From contig NZ_JYMT01000038.1 in assembly GCF_000938305.1 (NCBI RefSeq), positions 380,136-444,135 on the forward strand: a DNA stretch of 64,000 nucleotides. Direction: 5' to 3'. This DNA comes from Bradyrhizobium sp. LTSP885 (GTDB lineage Bacteria; Pseudomonadota; Alphaproteobacteria; Rhizobiales; Xanthobacteraceae). Of this stretch, positions 34,737 through 42,893 are shown piece by piece. The translations under genes were made by a program, and so were the position numbers. The notes under the pieces were generated by a model. The model saw only the letters and a program-made list of their open reading frames with translations. It made no database searches and had not been told where the DNA came from. The number at the start of each line of letters is the position of its first letter. Within the stretch, counting starts at the first letter, position 1.

Positions 34737-35753
34737 ATGGCTGACTATGAGGTGTTCGAGCTTGGCGACGTGACGCTGCAATGCGGGCAGATCCTGCGCG
34801 GCGCCAAGATGGCGTACAAGACCTATGGCAAGCTCAACGCGGCCAAGGACAACGTCATCGTTTATCCCTGCTGGTATTCCGGAACTCATCTGGAAAACGA
34901 GTGGCTGATCGGGCCAACGATGGCGCTGGATCCGGAAAAATACTTCATCATCGTGCCGAACATGTTCGGTAACGGCCTTTCGACCTCGGCAAGCAACACG
35001 CCGGCGCCGTTCAATGGGTCCCGTTTCCCGAAGATCACCGCTTACGACAATGTCGTGCAACAGCATCGGCTGGTCACGGAGAAGTTCGGAATCAGCAAGG
35101 TCAAGCTGGTGACCGGCTGGTCGATGGGCGCGCTGCAGACGTTCCATTGGGGCGCGATCTTCCCTGATATGGTCGAGCGCATCCTGCCATTTCAGGGCTC
35201 GGCCAAATGCTCGCGCCATAACTTCGTCTTCCTCGAAGGCGTCAAGGCGGCACTTCAGGCCGACGCCGCCTTCATGAACGGCTTCTACAAGGAGCAGCCG
35301 CAGAAGGGCCTCCGCGCCGCGTCGCGCGTCTATGCGGGCTGGGGTTTTTCGCAGACGTTCTACCGCGTCGAAGCCGATCTGAAGAAGATGGGCTACGCCT
35401 CGCTGGAGGATTTCCTGGTGGGCTTCTGGGAAGGCTGGTTGCTTTCCAAGGATGCCAACAATCTCTTGACCATGCTGTGGACCTGGCAGAACGGCGATAT
35501 CTCCAACAACCCGATCTACAACGGCGACTACAAGAAGGCGCTGGCCGGGATCAAGGCGAAGGCCATTGTCATGCCGGCCTCGACCGACCTGTATTTCCCT
35601 CCGGAAGACAGCGCCATCGAGGTCGAGCACATGCCGAACGCCGAGCTGCGCGTCGTCGAAACCTATTGGGGGCATTTCGCCGGCGGACCGGGCACCAGCC
35701 CCGACGACATCAAGGTCATCGACGCAGCCCTGAAGGAACTGCTTGCGCGCTGA
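34737..35753 (+). CDS. MetX-like alpha/beta hydrolase/acyltransferase
   Basis: A 338-residue alpha/beta-hydrolase of the homoserine O-acetyltransferase-like group. The nucleophile Ser is in GWSMGA (~residue 125), the acid Asp in PASTDLYF and the catalytic His in YWGHFAGGPG. Unlike true MetX, it lies at the end of a polyamine-type ABC operon, 24 bases after the ATPase gene behind GAGAGGGAC, and next to an amide-ligase and Rieske oxygenase gene. That context favours an amidase, esterase or acyltransferase in a catabolic pathway over methionine synthesis. Confidence 0.78.
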   Translation: MADYEVFELGDVTLQCGQILRGAKMAYKTYGKLNAAKDNVIVYPCWYSGTHLENEWLIGPTMALDPEKYFIIVPNMFGNGLSTSASNTPAPFNGSRFPKITAYDNVVQQHRLVTEKFGISKVKLVTGWSMGALQTFHWGAIFPDMVERILPFQGSAKCSRHNFVFLEGVKAALQADAAFMNGFYKEQPQKGLRAASRVYAGWGFSQTFYRVEADLKKMGYASLEDFLVGFWEGWLLSKDANNLLTMLWTWQNGDISNNPIYNGDYKKALAGIKAKAIVMPASTDLYFPPEDSAIEVEHMPNAELRVVETYWGHFAGGPGTSPDDIKVIDAALKELLAR

Positions 35754-35773
35754 CGTCGCGTTCAGGGAGGACG

Positions 35774-35795
35774 GCGGTCTGCTCCGGCAGACTGC
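35774..35795. terminator. Hairpin between convergent MetX-like and GS-like genes
   Basis: GCGGTCTGC, the loop TCCG, then GCAGACTGC gives a 9-bp stem with one G-T pair, in the 48-base convergent gap. No T-run follows on either strand, so it may be a Rho-assisted or bidirectional barrier rather than a classical terminator. Confidence 0.5.
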
Positions 35796-35801
35796 GGTCG
35801 C

Positions 35802-37238
35802 CTAAAACATCTCGAAATATTCGCGATGTTCCCAGTCGGAGACTTCGGCCTGAAACCGCTCGATCTCCGCATTCTTGATGTGGACGTAATAGTCCACGAA
35901 CTCCGCACCCAACGCCTGGCGGAAGAACGGGTCCTCGTTCAGCGCGAACACTGCCTCGCGCAACGACTTCGGCAGCAGCGCGGCCTTGGTCTCGTAGGGC
36001 GTATCCGCCGACGGGCCGGGATCGAGCTTGCGGTCGACGCCGTCGAGGCCAGAGAGGATTTGCGAGGCCATGTAGAGGTAGGGGTTGGCCGCCGGCTCGC
36101 CGATCCGGTTCTCCAGCCTTGTTGCCGGATCACCGGCGCCGCCGAGCACGCGGATCATGACGCCGCGGTTGTCGCGGCCCCAGATCGCGCGGTCCGGCGC
36201 CAGCGAATAGGTGCGATAGCGCTTGTAGCCATTGATGGTCGGCGTCGTGAACACGGTGGACGCCCGCGCGTGCTCGATCAGGCCGGCGAGCCAGCCGCGG
36301 CCGAACTGGCTTAGGGGTTCGCTGCCCTCCTTCGCCATGAAGGCGTTCTCGCCGCTTGCGCGCGACACCACCGACTGATGCAGGTGCCAGCCGCTCGCGA
36401 ACACGTTCGGCAGTTTCGGCCGGCACATGAAGGTGGCGTGATAGCCGTGGCGGCGCGCGATCTGCTTCACTGCGGACCGGAACAACACCATGGTATCGGC
36501 CGGCGCGAGGCCTGTCGTCGGCGCGAAAGTGAATTCGCACTGGCTCGGGCCGTACTCGACCTCGACCGAGCGCAAGGGCAGGCCGAGCGCGAGGATGTCG
36601 CGACGGAAGATTTCGAGCGCCGGCTCCATCTGGTCGTAGCGCTGCTCGGTCAGGTACTGGTAGCCGTGCGACAGCAGGCTGACCGACGGCGGCCTTCCCG
36701 GCTGGCCCGAGTCTTCGGGCGCCATGTGAGCGTCATCGAGCTTGAACAAATGGAATTCGACCTCGAGTCCGGCGACGAAATCGTAGCCGCGGCTGCCGAG
36801 TTGATCGAGCACCTTGCGATAGAGATGGCGGGTCGCGAACGGCACCGGCCGTCCGTCGCTGAAATAGAGGTCGCAGAGCAGCCAACCGGTGTTGGGCACC
36901 CAGGGCAGCACCCGGAACGTGGTGGGATCGGCGACCATCAACGCGTCGGCGGCGCCCTCCATCTCCTTCATGCCAAAACCGCCGCCGGCGGCGAATACCG
37001 GGAACACGGTCTTGTGCGCGGTGTCCTTGGCGAGCATTGACGTCGCGATCGAGCAGCCGCCCTCCAGCGAGCGCGCCGCTTCGCCGGCGATCAGCGTCTT
37101 GCCGCGCAGGATGCCGTGCTGGTCGGGAAAAGCCAGCCGGATGACTTCGAGGTTCTTCTCCTCGACGATGCGGCGAAGGCGGTGTGCCGCCTCCTTCTGC
37201 TCGTCCGACCACAGGCCGTGACGCTCGACAAAACTCAC
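35802..37238 (-). CDS. Glutamine synthetase family protein (gamma-glutamyl-amine ligase-like)
   Basis: A 478-residue member of the glutamine synthetase superfamily. The beta-grasp domain covers ~residues 20-110 and the catalytic domain the rest (EVEFHLFKLDD, QCEFTFAPTTGLAPADTM, GWHLHQSV, NGYKRYRTYSLAPDRAIWGRDNRG, LENRIGEPAANPYLY). These motifs fit PuuA/GlnT-like ligases that couple glutamate to amines rather than to ammonia. Aniline catabolism also uses a GS-like ligase before a Rieske oxygenase, and a Rieske gene is directly upstream. The GTG at 37238 after GGGAG is preferred over the longer frame, which crosses a repeat. A physiological amine substrate is inferred. Confidence 0.85.
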   Translation of the reverse strand: MSFVERHGLWSDEQKEAAHRLRRIVEEKNLEVIRLAFPDQHGILRGKTLIAGEAARSLEGGCSIATSMLAKDTAHKTVFPVFAAGGGFGMKEMEGAADALMVADPTTFRVLPWVPNTGWLLCDLYFSDGRPVPFATRHLYRKVLDQLGSRGYDFVAGLEVEFHLFKLDDAHMAPEDSGQPGRPPSVSLLSHGYQYLTEQRYDQMEPALEIFRRDILALGLPLRSVEVEYGPSQCEFTFAPTTGLAPADTMVLFRSAVKQIARRHGYHATFMCRPKLPNVFASGWHLHQSVVSRASGENAFMAKEGSEPLSQFGRGWLAGLIEHARASTVFTTPTINGYKRYRTYSLAPDRAIWGRDNRGVMIRVLGGAGDPATRLENRIGEPAANPYLYMASQILSGLDGVDRKLDPGPSADTPYETKAALLPKSLREAVFALNEDPFFRQALGAEFVDYYVHIKNAEIERFQAEVSDWEHREYFEMF

Positions 37239-37258
37239 GGCGTTACTCCCACGTTGTT

Positions 37259-37340
37259 CGTCGTTCCGGGATGGTCCGAAGGACCAGACCCGGAACCTCG
37301 AGATTCCGGGTTCGGTGCTGCGCACCGCCCCGGAATGACG
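37259..37340. repeat. Dispersed palindromic intergenic repeat, family C
   Basis: CGTCGTTCCGGG at the left and CCCCGGAATGACG at the right are inverted. A second inner hairpin, GGTCCGAAGGACC, lies near 37274. It separates the Rieske and GS-like genes in the same operon and may give differential expression. Confidence 0.8.
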
Positions 37341-37352
37341 ATGCCACAACCA

Positions 37353-38711
37353 TCACTCCGCCGCCGTCAGATGATGCACCTTGCCGGCGATCTCGCGCGG
37401 CACTGGTGCGGCCCAGGGCGCCCCGTGGCGGCGCTTGACGTCGACTTCCATCCAGTAGAGTTCCCAGCCTTGGGTCGGCCCTATGCCGTCCATCGTCGCC
37501 GGCCCCTGGATGCTGCGCGCGGTGGCGTCGTCGAGGAACAGCATCGGCTTTTCGCCGCCGGCGACCTTCTCGATCTCCTGCCGCAGCAGCCGGCGATATT
37601 GCACGATCGCCTTGTCGCTCTGGCCGAGATGCTCATTGGTGCGGTCCTGGATCGGGCCCATCGATTCCACCGCCCATTGGTCGTGGACGTTGATGTCGGC
37701 GCCCATGCCGGTGTAGGTCTCGGTCGCCTGCTCGTGCGGATCGAAGCCGTAATCGTTGCTCTTGTTCTTGCGCGACTTGTAGTCCGGCAGCTCATAGAGC
37801 TCGAGCCGCTGCTCGCGCATCTTCTTTTTGTCCACCGGCGCGGCGAAGCTGGTGAAGATCGCGTACCAGTAGCAGTTCTCGTCATCGACGGGCACGTGCC
37901 ACTGCGTGATCGTCATCTCGGTCGACATCGGCAGGACGAAGCCGTGCGGGAATAGCTGGTTGGTGACCCGCACATGGGTGCGCTCCTCGTCGATCTGGCG
38001 CAACGTGATCAGGCGGAGGCCATATTCGGTGTGCTCCACATTGATGATGGGCCGATCGAACTCGCGCATGATCCTGGTCATCGGCATGTCGGTGCCGGCA
38101 GAGGCGCCGCGGAACTGTTTGCCGTAGGCGGTCGACGTGTCCTCGTCTTCGAAGAAGCGATGCAGAAAGGAGGCGTGCGACGGGTCGATGCCGACCTCGA
38201 GCGCCTGCAGCCAGTTGCAGCCCCAATGCCCCTTGAACGCAAAGGTGTGGCTGTCGGGTGCCACAAAACAGTCGAGCTCCGGAAAGGCCGGCGGCTCGCC
38301 TTCGCCGAGGTAAGCCCAGAGGATGCCGCTCTTCTCGATCACCGGATAGGAGCGCTGCCGGATGCCCTTGCAGAGCTGCGAGCCGGCGGGCTCGGCCGGC
38401 GTCTCGATGCATTGGCCGCTCGCGTCGAACAGCCAGCCATGGAAGGCGCAGCGCAGGCCGCCATTCTCGAGCCGGCCGAAGGCGAGGTCGGCGCCGCGAT
38501 GGGCGCAGTGGCGATCGATCAGCCCGTAGCGGCCGTCCTCGCCGCGAAATAGCACCAGGTTCTCGCCGAGCAGTTTCACCGGCCGCACCGGGCGTGCGCC
38601 TTGCAACTCATCGACCAGCGCCGCCGGCTGCCAGTACATCCGCATCAGCTTCCCGCAACTGTCCTTAGCCCCGGTGCGGGTGATCAGGTCATTCGCTTCC
38701 TGGCTCATCAT
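37353..38711 (-). CDS. Rieske non-haem iron ring-hydroxylating oxygenase, alpha subunit
   Basis: A 452-residue oxygenase of the phthalate 4,5-dioxygenase-like type. The Rieske [2Fe-2S] ligands are in HCAHRG and CAFHGW (~residues 65-90). The mononuclear iron site is seen in EVGIDPSHASFLH (~residue 175), giving the two His; the later Asp is not assigned. Such enzymes need a reductase, and none is adjacent. Start codons ATGATG at 38711 follow ATGGAG. It diverges from an IclR gene with two palindromes between them, and precedes the GS-like gene. O- or N-demethylation or ring hydroxylation are equally possible. Confidence 0.88.
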   Translation of the reverse strand: MMSQEANDLITRTGAKDSCGKLMRMYWQPAALVDELQGARPVRPVKLLGENLVLFRGEDGRYGLIDRHCAHRGADLAFGRLENGGLRCAFHGWLFDASGQCIETPAEPAGSQLCKGIRQRSYPVIEKSGILWAYLGEGEPPAFPELDCFVAPDSHTFAFKGHWGCNWLQALEVGIDPSHASFLHRFFEDEDTSTAYGKQFRGASAGTDMPMTRIMREFDRPIINVEHTEYGLRLITLRQIDEERTHVRVTNQLFPHGFVLPMSTEMTITQWHVPVDDENCYWYAIFTSFAAPVDKKKMREQRLELYELPDYKSRKNKSNDYGFDPHEQATETYTGMGADINVHDQWAVESMGPIQDRTNEHLGQSDKAIVQYRRLLRQEIEKVAGGEKPMLFLDDATARSIQGPATMDGIGPTQGWELYWMEVDVKRRHGAPWAAPVPREIAGKVHHLTAAE

Positions 38712-38733
38712 GGCGGCGTCTCCATTTGGATTT

Positions 38734-38748
38734 GTTCGCCTATTGAAC
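38734..38748. promoter_or_regulatory. Palindrome GTTC-N7-GAAC, candidate IclR operator
   Basis: GTTCGCCTATTGAAC lies 22 bases upstream of the Rieske gene start. IclR-family operators are often 15-bp palindromes of this type. It shares the GAAC/GTTC arms with the second site at 38795. Confidence 0.5.
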
Positions 38749-38794
38749 GTATGTGCGAATTATGCCATGTCTTGATAGGACAGCAAGTCCAAAT

Positions 38795-38809
38795 TTTGAA
38801 CCGTTCAAA
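38795..38809. promoter_or_regulatory. Palindrome TTTGAA-N3-TTCAAA, candidate IclR operator
   Basis: TTTGAACCGTTCAAA is perfect in its 6-bp arms and lies 11 bases before the IclR start, suggesting autoregulation. With 38734-38748 it places two sites 61 bases apart in the divergent region. Confidence 0.6.
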
Positions 38810-38820
38810 GCCGCACCCCA

Positions 38821-39606
38821 ATGCCCAAGCTGAAGCGGACCGATCAGGACGAGCGCGCGACCGATTTCGTCGAGAGCCTCGATCGCGGCCTGCGCCTGTT
38901 GCAGGTGTTCGGCACGATCAGCGGCCCGGCGACGTTGAGCGACCTCGCTCGCGCCGCCGACCTGCCGCGCGCCACCGCGAGGCGCATCCTGTTCACGCTC
39001 GCGCATGGTGGCTTCGTCGCGACCGACGGCAAGCTGTTCACCCTGACGCCGCATGTGCTGACACTATCGGGCTCCTATCTGCGATCGAACCAGGTGGTGA
39101 CGGTGCTGCAGCCAGTGCTCGACCGTATCGCCACTGCAGCACAGGAGATCAGTTCGCTGGCGCTGCTCGACGGTGACGACGTCGTGTTCGTGGCGCGCTC
39201 GAGCCCGACGCGAATGTTCTCAGCCGGCCTCGACATCGGCTATCGGCTTCCTTCCTTCTGCACCTCGGTTGGCCGCGCCATGCTCGGCCGGCTCGATGAC
39301 GCTGAACTTGCGGCACGGCTGAAGGCGATGCCGCGCGAGGCCGTGACGCCGCAGACCGTGACCGATCCGAAAAAACTGCTGGCCGCCATCATTGCCGATC
39401 GCGCGCAAGGCTTTTCGCTGGTCGACCGCGAGGCCGAGCCGCATTTCCGTTCGATCTCGGTTCCGGTGCGCCGCTACGACGGCACCATCGTCGCCGCCAT
39501 CAACATGGGCGCGCATGTCGATCGCGTGCCGAAGCAGGAGCTGATCGAGCGCTTCCTGCCGCTGCTGCGCGATGGCGCTGACAATGTGAAGAACAGGCTT
39601 CTGTGA
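38821..39606 (+). CDS. IclR family transcriptional regulator
   Basis: A 261-residue regulator. An N-terminal winged helix-turn-helix spans about residues 18-75 (LSDLARAADLPRATARRILFTL). The effector domain (~85-255) has the IclR features SVGRAMLG and FRSISVPVRRYDGTIVAAINMGAH. It resembles the PcaR/PobR group that responds to aromatic acids. It diverges from the Rieske gene, so it most likely controls the Rieske and GS-like genes and perhaps the Pot-type transporter. Confidence 0.88.
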   Translation: MPKLKRTDQDERATDFVESLDRGLRLLQVFGTISGPATLSDLARAADLPRATARRILFTLAHGGFVATDGKLFTLTPHVLTLSGSYLRSNQVVTVLQPVLDRIATAAQEISSLALLDGDDVVFVARSSPTRMFSAGLDIGYRLPSFCTSVGRAMLGRLDDAELAARLKAMPREAVTPQTVTDPKKLLAAIIADRAQGFSLVDREAEPHFRSISVPVRRYDGTIVAAINMGAHVDRVPKQELIERFLPLLRDGADNVKNRLL

Positions 39607-39627
39607 TCTCAGCACAGTTCGTCCTGC

Positions 39628-40053
39628 ATGGCCGACCGTGAACGCAATGGTTCGTCGCCGCGACAGACGGGTGTCCAAAATACCCTGAGTGTCCACGTGA
39701 CAGAGCCGAGCTTCACCATCCGCATCGTCGACGTCCCGCCCGGCGAAGCGCCGCATTGGGTGCGCGAGAAATGGGTCGGGCTGGAGCTACCGGTCGACCG
39801 CTATGCGCACCGTCGCCGGTTCTTCGGCTTCGGCGTGCTGTCATTGCCGCGGTCGTGGTGGAAGCAATGGCTGTTCGTGTTGCTCGGTCGCGCCGAAGTC
39901 GTCGATGGCTATGCGGTGGACGCTGCAATTGCGATCGAGAAGTTGGCCGGAGCCAGCCCGGAGGCCGCCGCATGGTGGCGTGCCAATGCGTCAGAGGTGG
40001 TCGGCCCGGGACGCTATCTGCTCTTTCATGGACACGTCTGCCAGGTCGTGTGA
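39628..40053 (+). CDS. Hypothetical protein
   Basis: Up to 141 residues. I do not recognise a family. The region from about residue 24 (VTEPSFTIRIVDVPPGEAPHWV) has the order of a small folded domain, with a Trp-rich stretch SWWKQWLFV and a C-terminal GRYLLFHGHVCQVV. Start choice is open: the ATG at 39628 has no good ribosome site and a GTG at 39697 would give 118 residues beginning at the conserved-looking part. It follows the IclR gene by 21 bases and converges with boxR, so it may be cotranscribed with the IclR gene. Confidence 0.55.
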   Translation: MADRERNGSSPRQTGVQNTLSVHVTEPSFTIRIVDVPPGEAPHWVREKWVGLELPVDRYAHRRRFFGFGVLSLPRSWWKQWLFVLLGRAEVVDGYAVDAAIAIEKLAGASPEAAAWWRANASEVVGPGRYLLFHGHVCQVV

Positions 40054-40059
40054 CATCAA

Positions 40060-40968
40060 TTACAGCGCCACGCTGCGCAGGCCAAAACTGCGCGCCTCGT
40101 TCTGCAGCACCGGCCGCACGGAGTCGATCAGTCGCGCAGCAGCGGCGTCGACCGATAGCCCGGCGGTGTCGACCACGGCGGACGCCCGCGCGTAGAGCGG
40201 CTCGCGGCTGACCAGGATGTTGCGCAGCTCCGCCATCGCGGAACGGTCGTCGGCCATCGGGCGCAGATCGCCCTGGCGGCGGACGCGGGCCATGTGCTCT
40301 TCGGGCTCGGCCTTCAGCCAGATCGTGTAGAACGACGACAGGATCAAATCGAAAGTGAGCGGTTCGGAAACGATGCCGCCGCCGGTCGCGAGCACCATCA
40401 ATTCCTTGCGCGCCAGAAGCTGCGTCAGCGCAGCCTGCTCCATGCGGCGGAAACCCTCCTGGCCGTAGAGCGCGATGATCTCGGCGACCGACAAGCCGTT
40501 CTGCGCCTCGATCTCCTTGTTGAGCTCGACAAAGCTCCAGCCGATCTTCTTCGCCAGCATCCTGCCGAGCGTCGTTTTCCCGGCGCCGCGCAGGCCGATC
40601 AGCGCGATGCCGGAGAACGAGGCGCGGCGCGGCGCCGATGCGCTGCCGCCGGCCAGGATGTCCTTGGCCTGCGCGATCTGGCTCTGTGACGCTTTGCGCA
40701 GGAGATCGCGGATCACGGCCCAGTCGGGGATCGGCTCGCTCGAGGGGATCAGGTCTTCGAGATGCGCTCCCATCGCGCCTGCAACGCGGCGCAGCAGCAC
40801 GATCGAGACATTGCCTTTGCCGCTCTCGAGCTGGGCGATGTAGCGTTCGGAAATGCCAGAGACCTTGGCGAGCACCTTGCGCGACATGCCGCGCAGGGCG
40901 CGCATCGTGCGCACGCGCTGGCCAAGCTGCTCGAGGAAGCCGGTTTCGGGATCGTTATCCTGGGTCAT
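40060..40968 (-). CDS. boxR: BoxR/BzdR-type regulator (HTH fused to shikimate-kinase-like domain)
   Basis: A 302-residue regulator of benzoate catabolism. An XRE-type helix-turn-helix is at about residues 15-70 (SRKVLAKVSGISERYIAQLESGKG). A shikimate-kinase-like domain with P-loop GLRGAGKTTLG is at ~130-290; in BzdR/BoxR it senses benzoyl-CoA rather than phosphorylating shikimate. The ATG at 40968 gives the length of characterised BzdR (~298); a TTG at 41049 would add 27 residues. It diverges from the benzoate-CoA ligase gene. A TGCA-N6-TGCA array before boxC fits its known recognition pattern. Confidence 0.9.
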   Translation of the reverse strand: MTQDNDPETGFLEQLGQRVRTMRALRGMSRKVLAKVSGISERYIAQLESGKGNVSIVLLRRVAGAMGAHLEDLIPSSEPIPDWAVIRDLLRKASQSQIAQAKDILAGGSASAPRRASFSGIALIGLRGAGKTTLGRMLAKKIGWSFVELNKEIEAQNGLSVAEIIALYGQEGFRRMEQAALTQLLARKELMVLATGGGIVSEPLTFDLILSSFYTIWLKAEPEEHMARVRRQGDLRPMADDRSAMAELRNILVSREPLYARASAVVDTAGLSVDAAAARLIDSVRPVLQNEARSFGLRSVAL

Positions 40969-41115
40969 TATCCCTGTGCGACTCGCGGGTTCCGAAGCGT
41001 TTTCGAGCGAAGTGGCCGCCGGTTCGCGTGAAGAAAACGCGTCAAACAAGAATCTAGCGATTCGGTTCTGATTCGATCAGGCCCGAACCGCTAGGAAACA
41101 TAATGCCGATGAGGA

Positions 41116-41158
41116 TTGACAGCAAGCCAATGTAGTGGCTTTGTATGAATTATAATTC
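41116..41158. promoter_or_regulatory. boxR/ligase divergent region: TTGACA and perfect palindrome GAATTATAATTC
   Basis: TTGACA (41116-41121) is followed by AT-rich sequence ending in the perfect 12-bp palindrome GAATTATAATTC (41147-41158), 51 bases before the ligase ATG. The palindrome overlaps the most likely -10 region, so a second regulator besides BoxR may act here. No TGCA repeat is present in this gap. Confidence 0.5.
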
Positions 41159-41209
41159 TTAAAAGGGCAGGAGAGGCCGCGTGACGCGTTCGGGTCCGAG
41201 GAGCGGGGC

Positions 41210-42742
41210 ATGATTTACAATGCGGTGACCTGGCTGCTCGACCGCAATGTCGACGAAGGCCGCGGCGGCAAGATCGCCTTCGACGATACGGTGTCCAAAC
41301 TCACCTATGGCGAGTTGCAGCAGCAGACGCGCCGGCTCGGCAATATGCTGCGCCGGCTCGGCGTCCGCCGCGAAGAGCGGGTCGCGATGATCATGCTGGA
41401 TACGGTCGATTTCCCGGTCGTGTTTTTGGGTGCGATCCGCGCCGGCGTGGTGCCGGTGCCGCTGAATACGCTGCTGACGTCGGAGCAATACGCCTATGTG
41501 CTGGCGGATTGCCGCGCGCGCGTGCTGTTCGTCTCCGAGGCGCTGCTGCCTGTCGTGAAGGACATCATCGGACGCCTGCCGGATCTCGAGCATGTCGTGG
41601 TCTCCGGCAAGGACGCGCATGGCCACTCCAGGCTCGCCGACGAGATCGCGCGTGAGGACGATGTTTTCGCCACCGCCGCGACGCATCCCGACGAGCCGGC
41701 GTTCTGGCTCTATTCGTCGGGCTCGACCGGCATGCCGAAGGGCGTGCGCCATCTGCATTCCAATCTGGCCGCCACAGCGGAGACCTATGCCAGCCAGGTG
41801 CTCGGCATTCGCGAGGACGATGTCGGCCTGTCTGCGGCAAAGCTATTCTTTGCCTATGGCCTCGGCAACGCGCTGACCTTCCCGATGTCGGTCGGCGCCA
41901 CCACGGTGCTGAATTCGGAGCGTCCGACGCCGGCCGTGATGTTCGCGCTGATGAACAAATATCGTCCCAGCATCTTCTTCGGCGTGCCGACCTTGTTCGC
42001 GGCGATGCTGAACGATGAGGCGATGAAGGCGCAGGGTGGCGGCGATCGGTTGCGGATCTGCACCTCGGCCGGCGAGGCGCTGCCGGAATCGGTCGGCAAT
42101 GCGTGGCGCGCGCGTTTCGGCGTCGACATCCTCGACGGCGTCGGCTCGACCGAACTGCTGCACATCTTCCTGTCGAACGTACCTGGCGACATCAAGTACG
42201 GCACTTCGGGCCGTCCGGTGCCCGGCTACAAGGTGCGGCTGGTCAACGAGACGGGTGTCGAGGTGGCCGACGGCGAAGTCGGCGAATTGCTGGTCGATGC
42301 GCCCTCGGCCGGCGAGTGCTACTGGAACCAGCGCGGCAAGAGCCGCGCGACCTTCGAGGGCGCGTGGACCCGCACCGGCGACAAATATGTCCGCGACGCC
42401 GAGGGCCGCTATACCTTCTGCGGCCGCTCGGACGACATGTTCAAGGTCTCCGGCATCTGGGTGTCGCCGTTCGAGGTCGAGAGCGCGCTGATCACCCATC
42501 CGGCAGTGCTGGAAGCGGCTGTGGTGCCGGAAGCCGATCCGGAAGGGCTGTTGAAGCCGAAGGCGTTCGTGGTGCTGCGGCCTGGGGGAAAGACCGATGG
42601 GCTGCACGAGGCGTTGAAAGAGCACGTCAAGCAGAAGATCGGCCCATGGAAATATCCGCGCTGGATCGATGTCGTGGATTCACTGCCGAAGACGGCAACG
42701 GGAAAAATCCAGCGGTTCAAGTTGCGCGATGGCGCGCAATAG
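41210..42742 (+). CDS. badA: Benzoate-CoA ligase
   Basis: A 510-residue ANL ligase that forms benzoyl-CoA from benzoate, ATP and CoA, the entry step of the box pathway. The AMP P-loop is YSSGSTGMPKGV (~residue 170). The family-typical GVGSTELLHIF near residue 310, TRTGDKYVRD near 390 and the catalytic Lys in TATGKIQRFKL near the end are present. It diverges from boxR and is followed by a family B repeat and an alpha/beta hydrolase. Closely related ligases accept 4-hydroxy- or fluorobenzoates; the box context favours benzoate. Confidence 0.92.
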   Translation: MIYNAVTWLLDRNVDEGRGGKIAFDDTVSKLTYGELQQQTRRLGNMLRRLGVRREERVAMIMLDTVDFPVVFLGAIRAGVVPVPLNTLLTSEQYAYVLADCRARVLFVSEALLPVVKDIIGRLPDLEHVVVSGKDAHGHSRLADEIAREDDVFATAATHPDEPAFWLYSSGSTGMPKGVRHLHSNLAATAETYASQVLGIREDDVGLSAAKLFFAYGLGNALTFPMSVGATTVLNSERPTPAVMFALMNKYRPSIFFGVPTLFAAMLNDEAMKAQGGGDRLRICTSAGEALPESVGNAWRARFGVDILDGVGSTELLHIFLSNVPGDIKYGTSGRPVPGYKVRLVNETGVEVADGEVGELLVDAPSAGECYWNQRGKSRATFEGAWTRTGDKYVRDAEGRYTFCGRSDDMFKVSGIWVSPFEVESALITHPAVLEAAVVPEADPEGLLKPKAFVVLRPGGKTDGLHEALKEHVKQKIGPWKYPRWIDVVDSLPKTATGKIQRFKLRDGAQ

Positions 42743-42752
42743 CCCCTCCACG

Positions 42753-42875
42753 CGTCGTCCCGGCGAAGGCCGGGACCCATAACCACAGGCTTTAGTTGTT
42801 GCGCAAAAGCCGTTGAACAGCATCTCTCAAAACAAAAGCCGCGGCGTATGGGTCCCGGCCTTCGCCGGGACGACG
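42753..42875. repeat. Dispersed palindromic intergenic repeat, family B
   Basis: CGTCGTCCCGGCGAAGGCCGGGACCCAT at the left and ATGGGTCCCGGCCTTCGCCGGGACGACG at the right are inverted perfect copies. The repeat sits inside the benzoate operon and its right end is only 19 bases before the next start codon, so the hairpin borders the hydrolase ribosome site. Confidence 0.87.
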
Positions 42876-42893
42876 AGTGAGGAAGGCCCAAGC

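Noticed and set aside
34737..35753. True homoserine O-acetyltransferase (metX) for methionine synthesis
   Set aside because: Fold and triad fit the superfamily, but the gene ends a polyamine-type ABC operon and no methionine genes are near.
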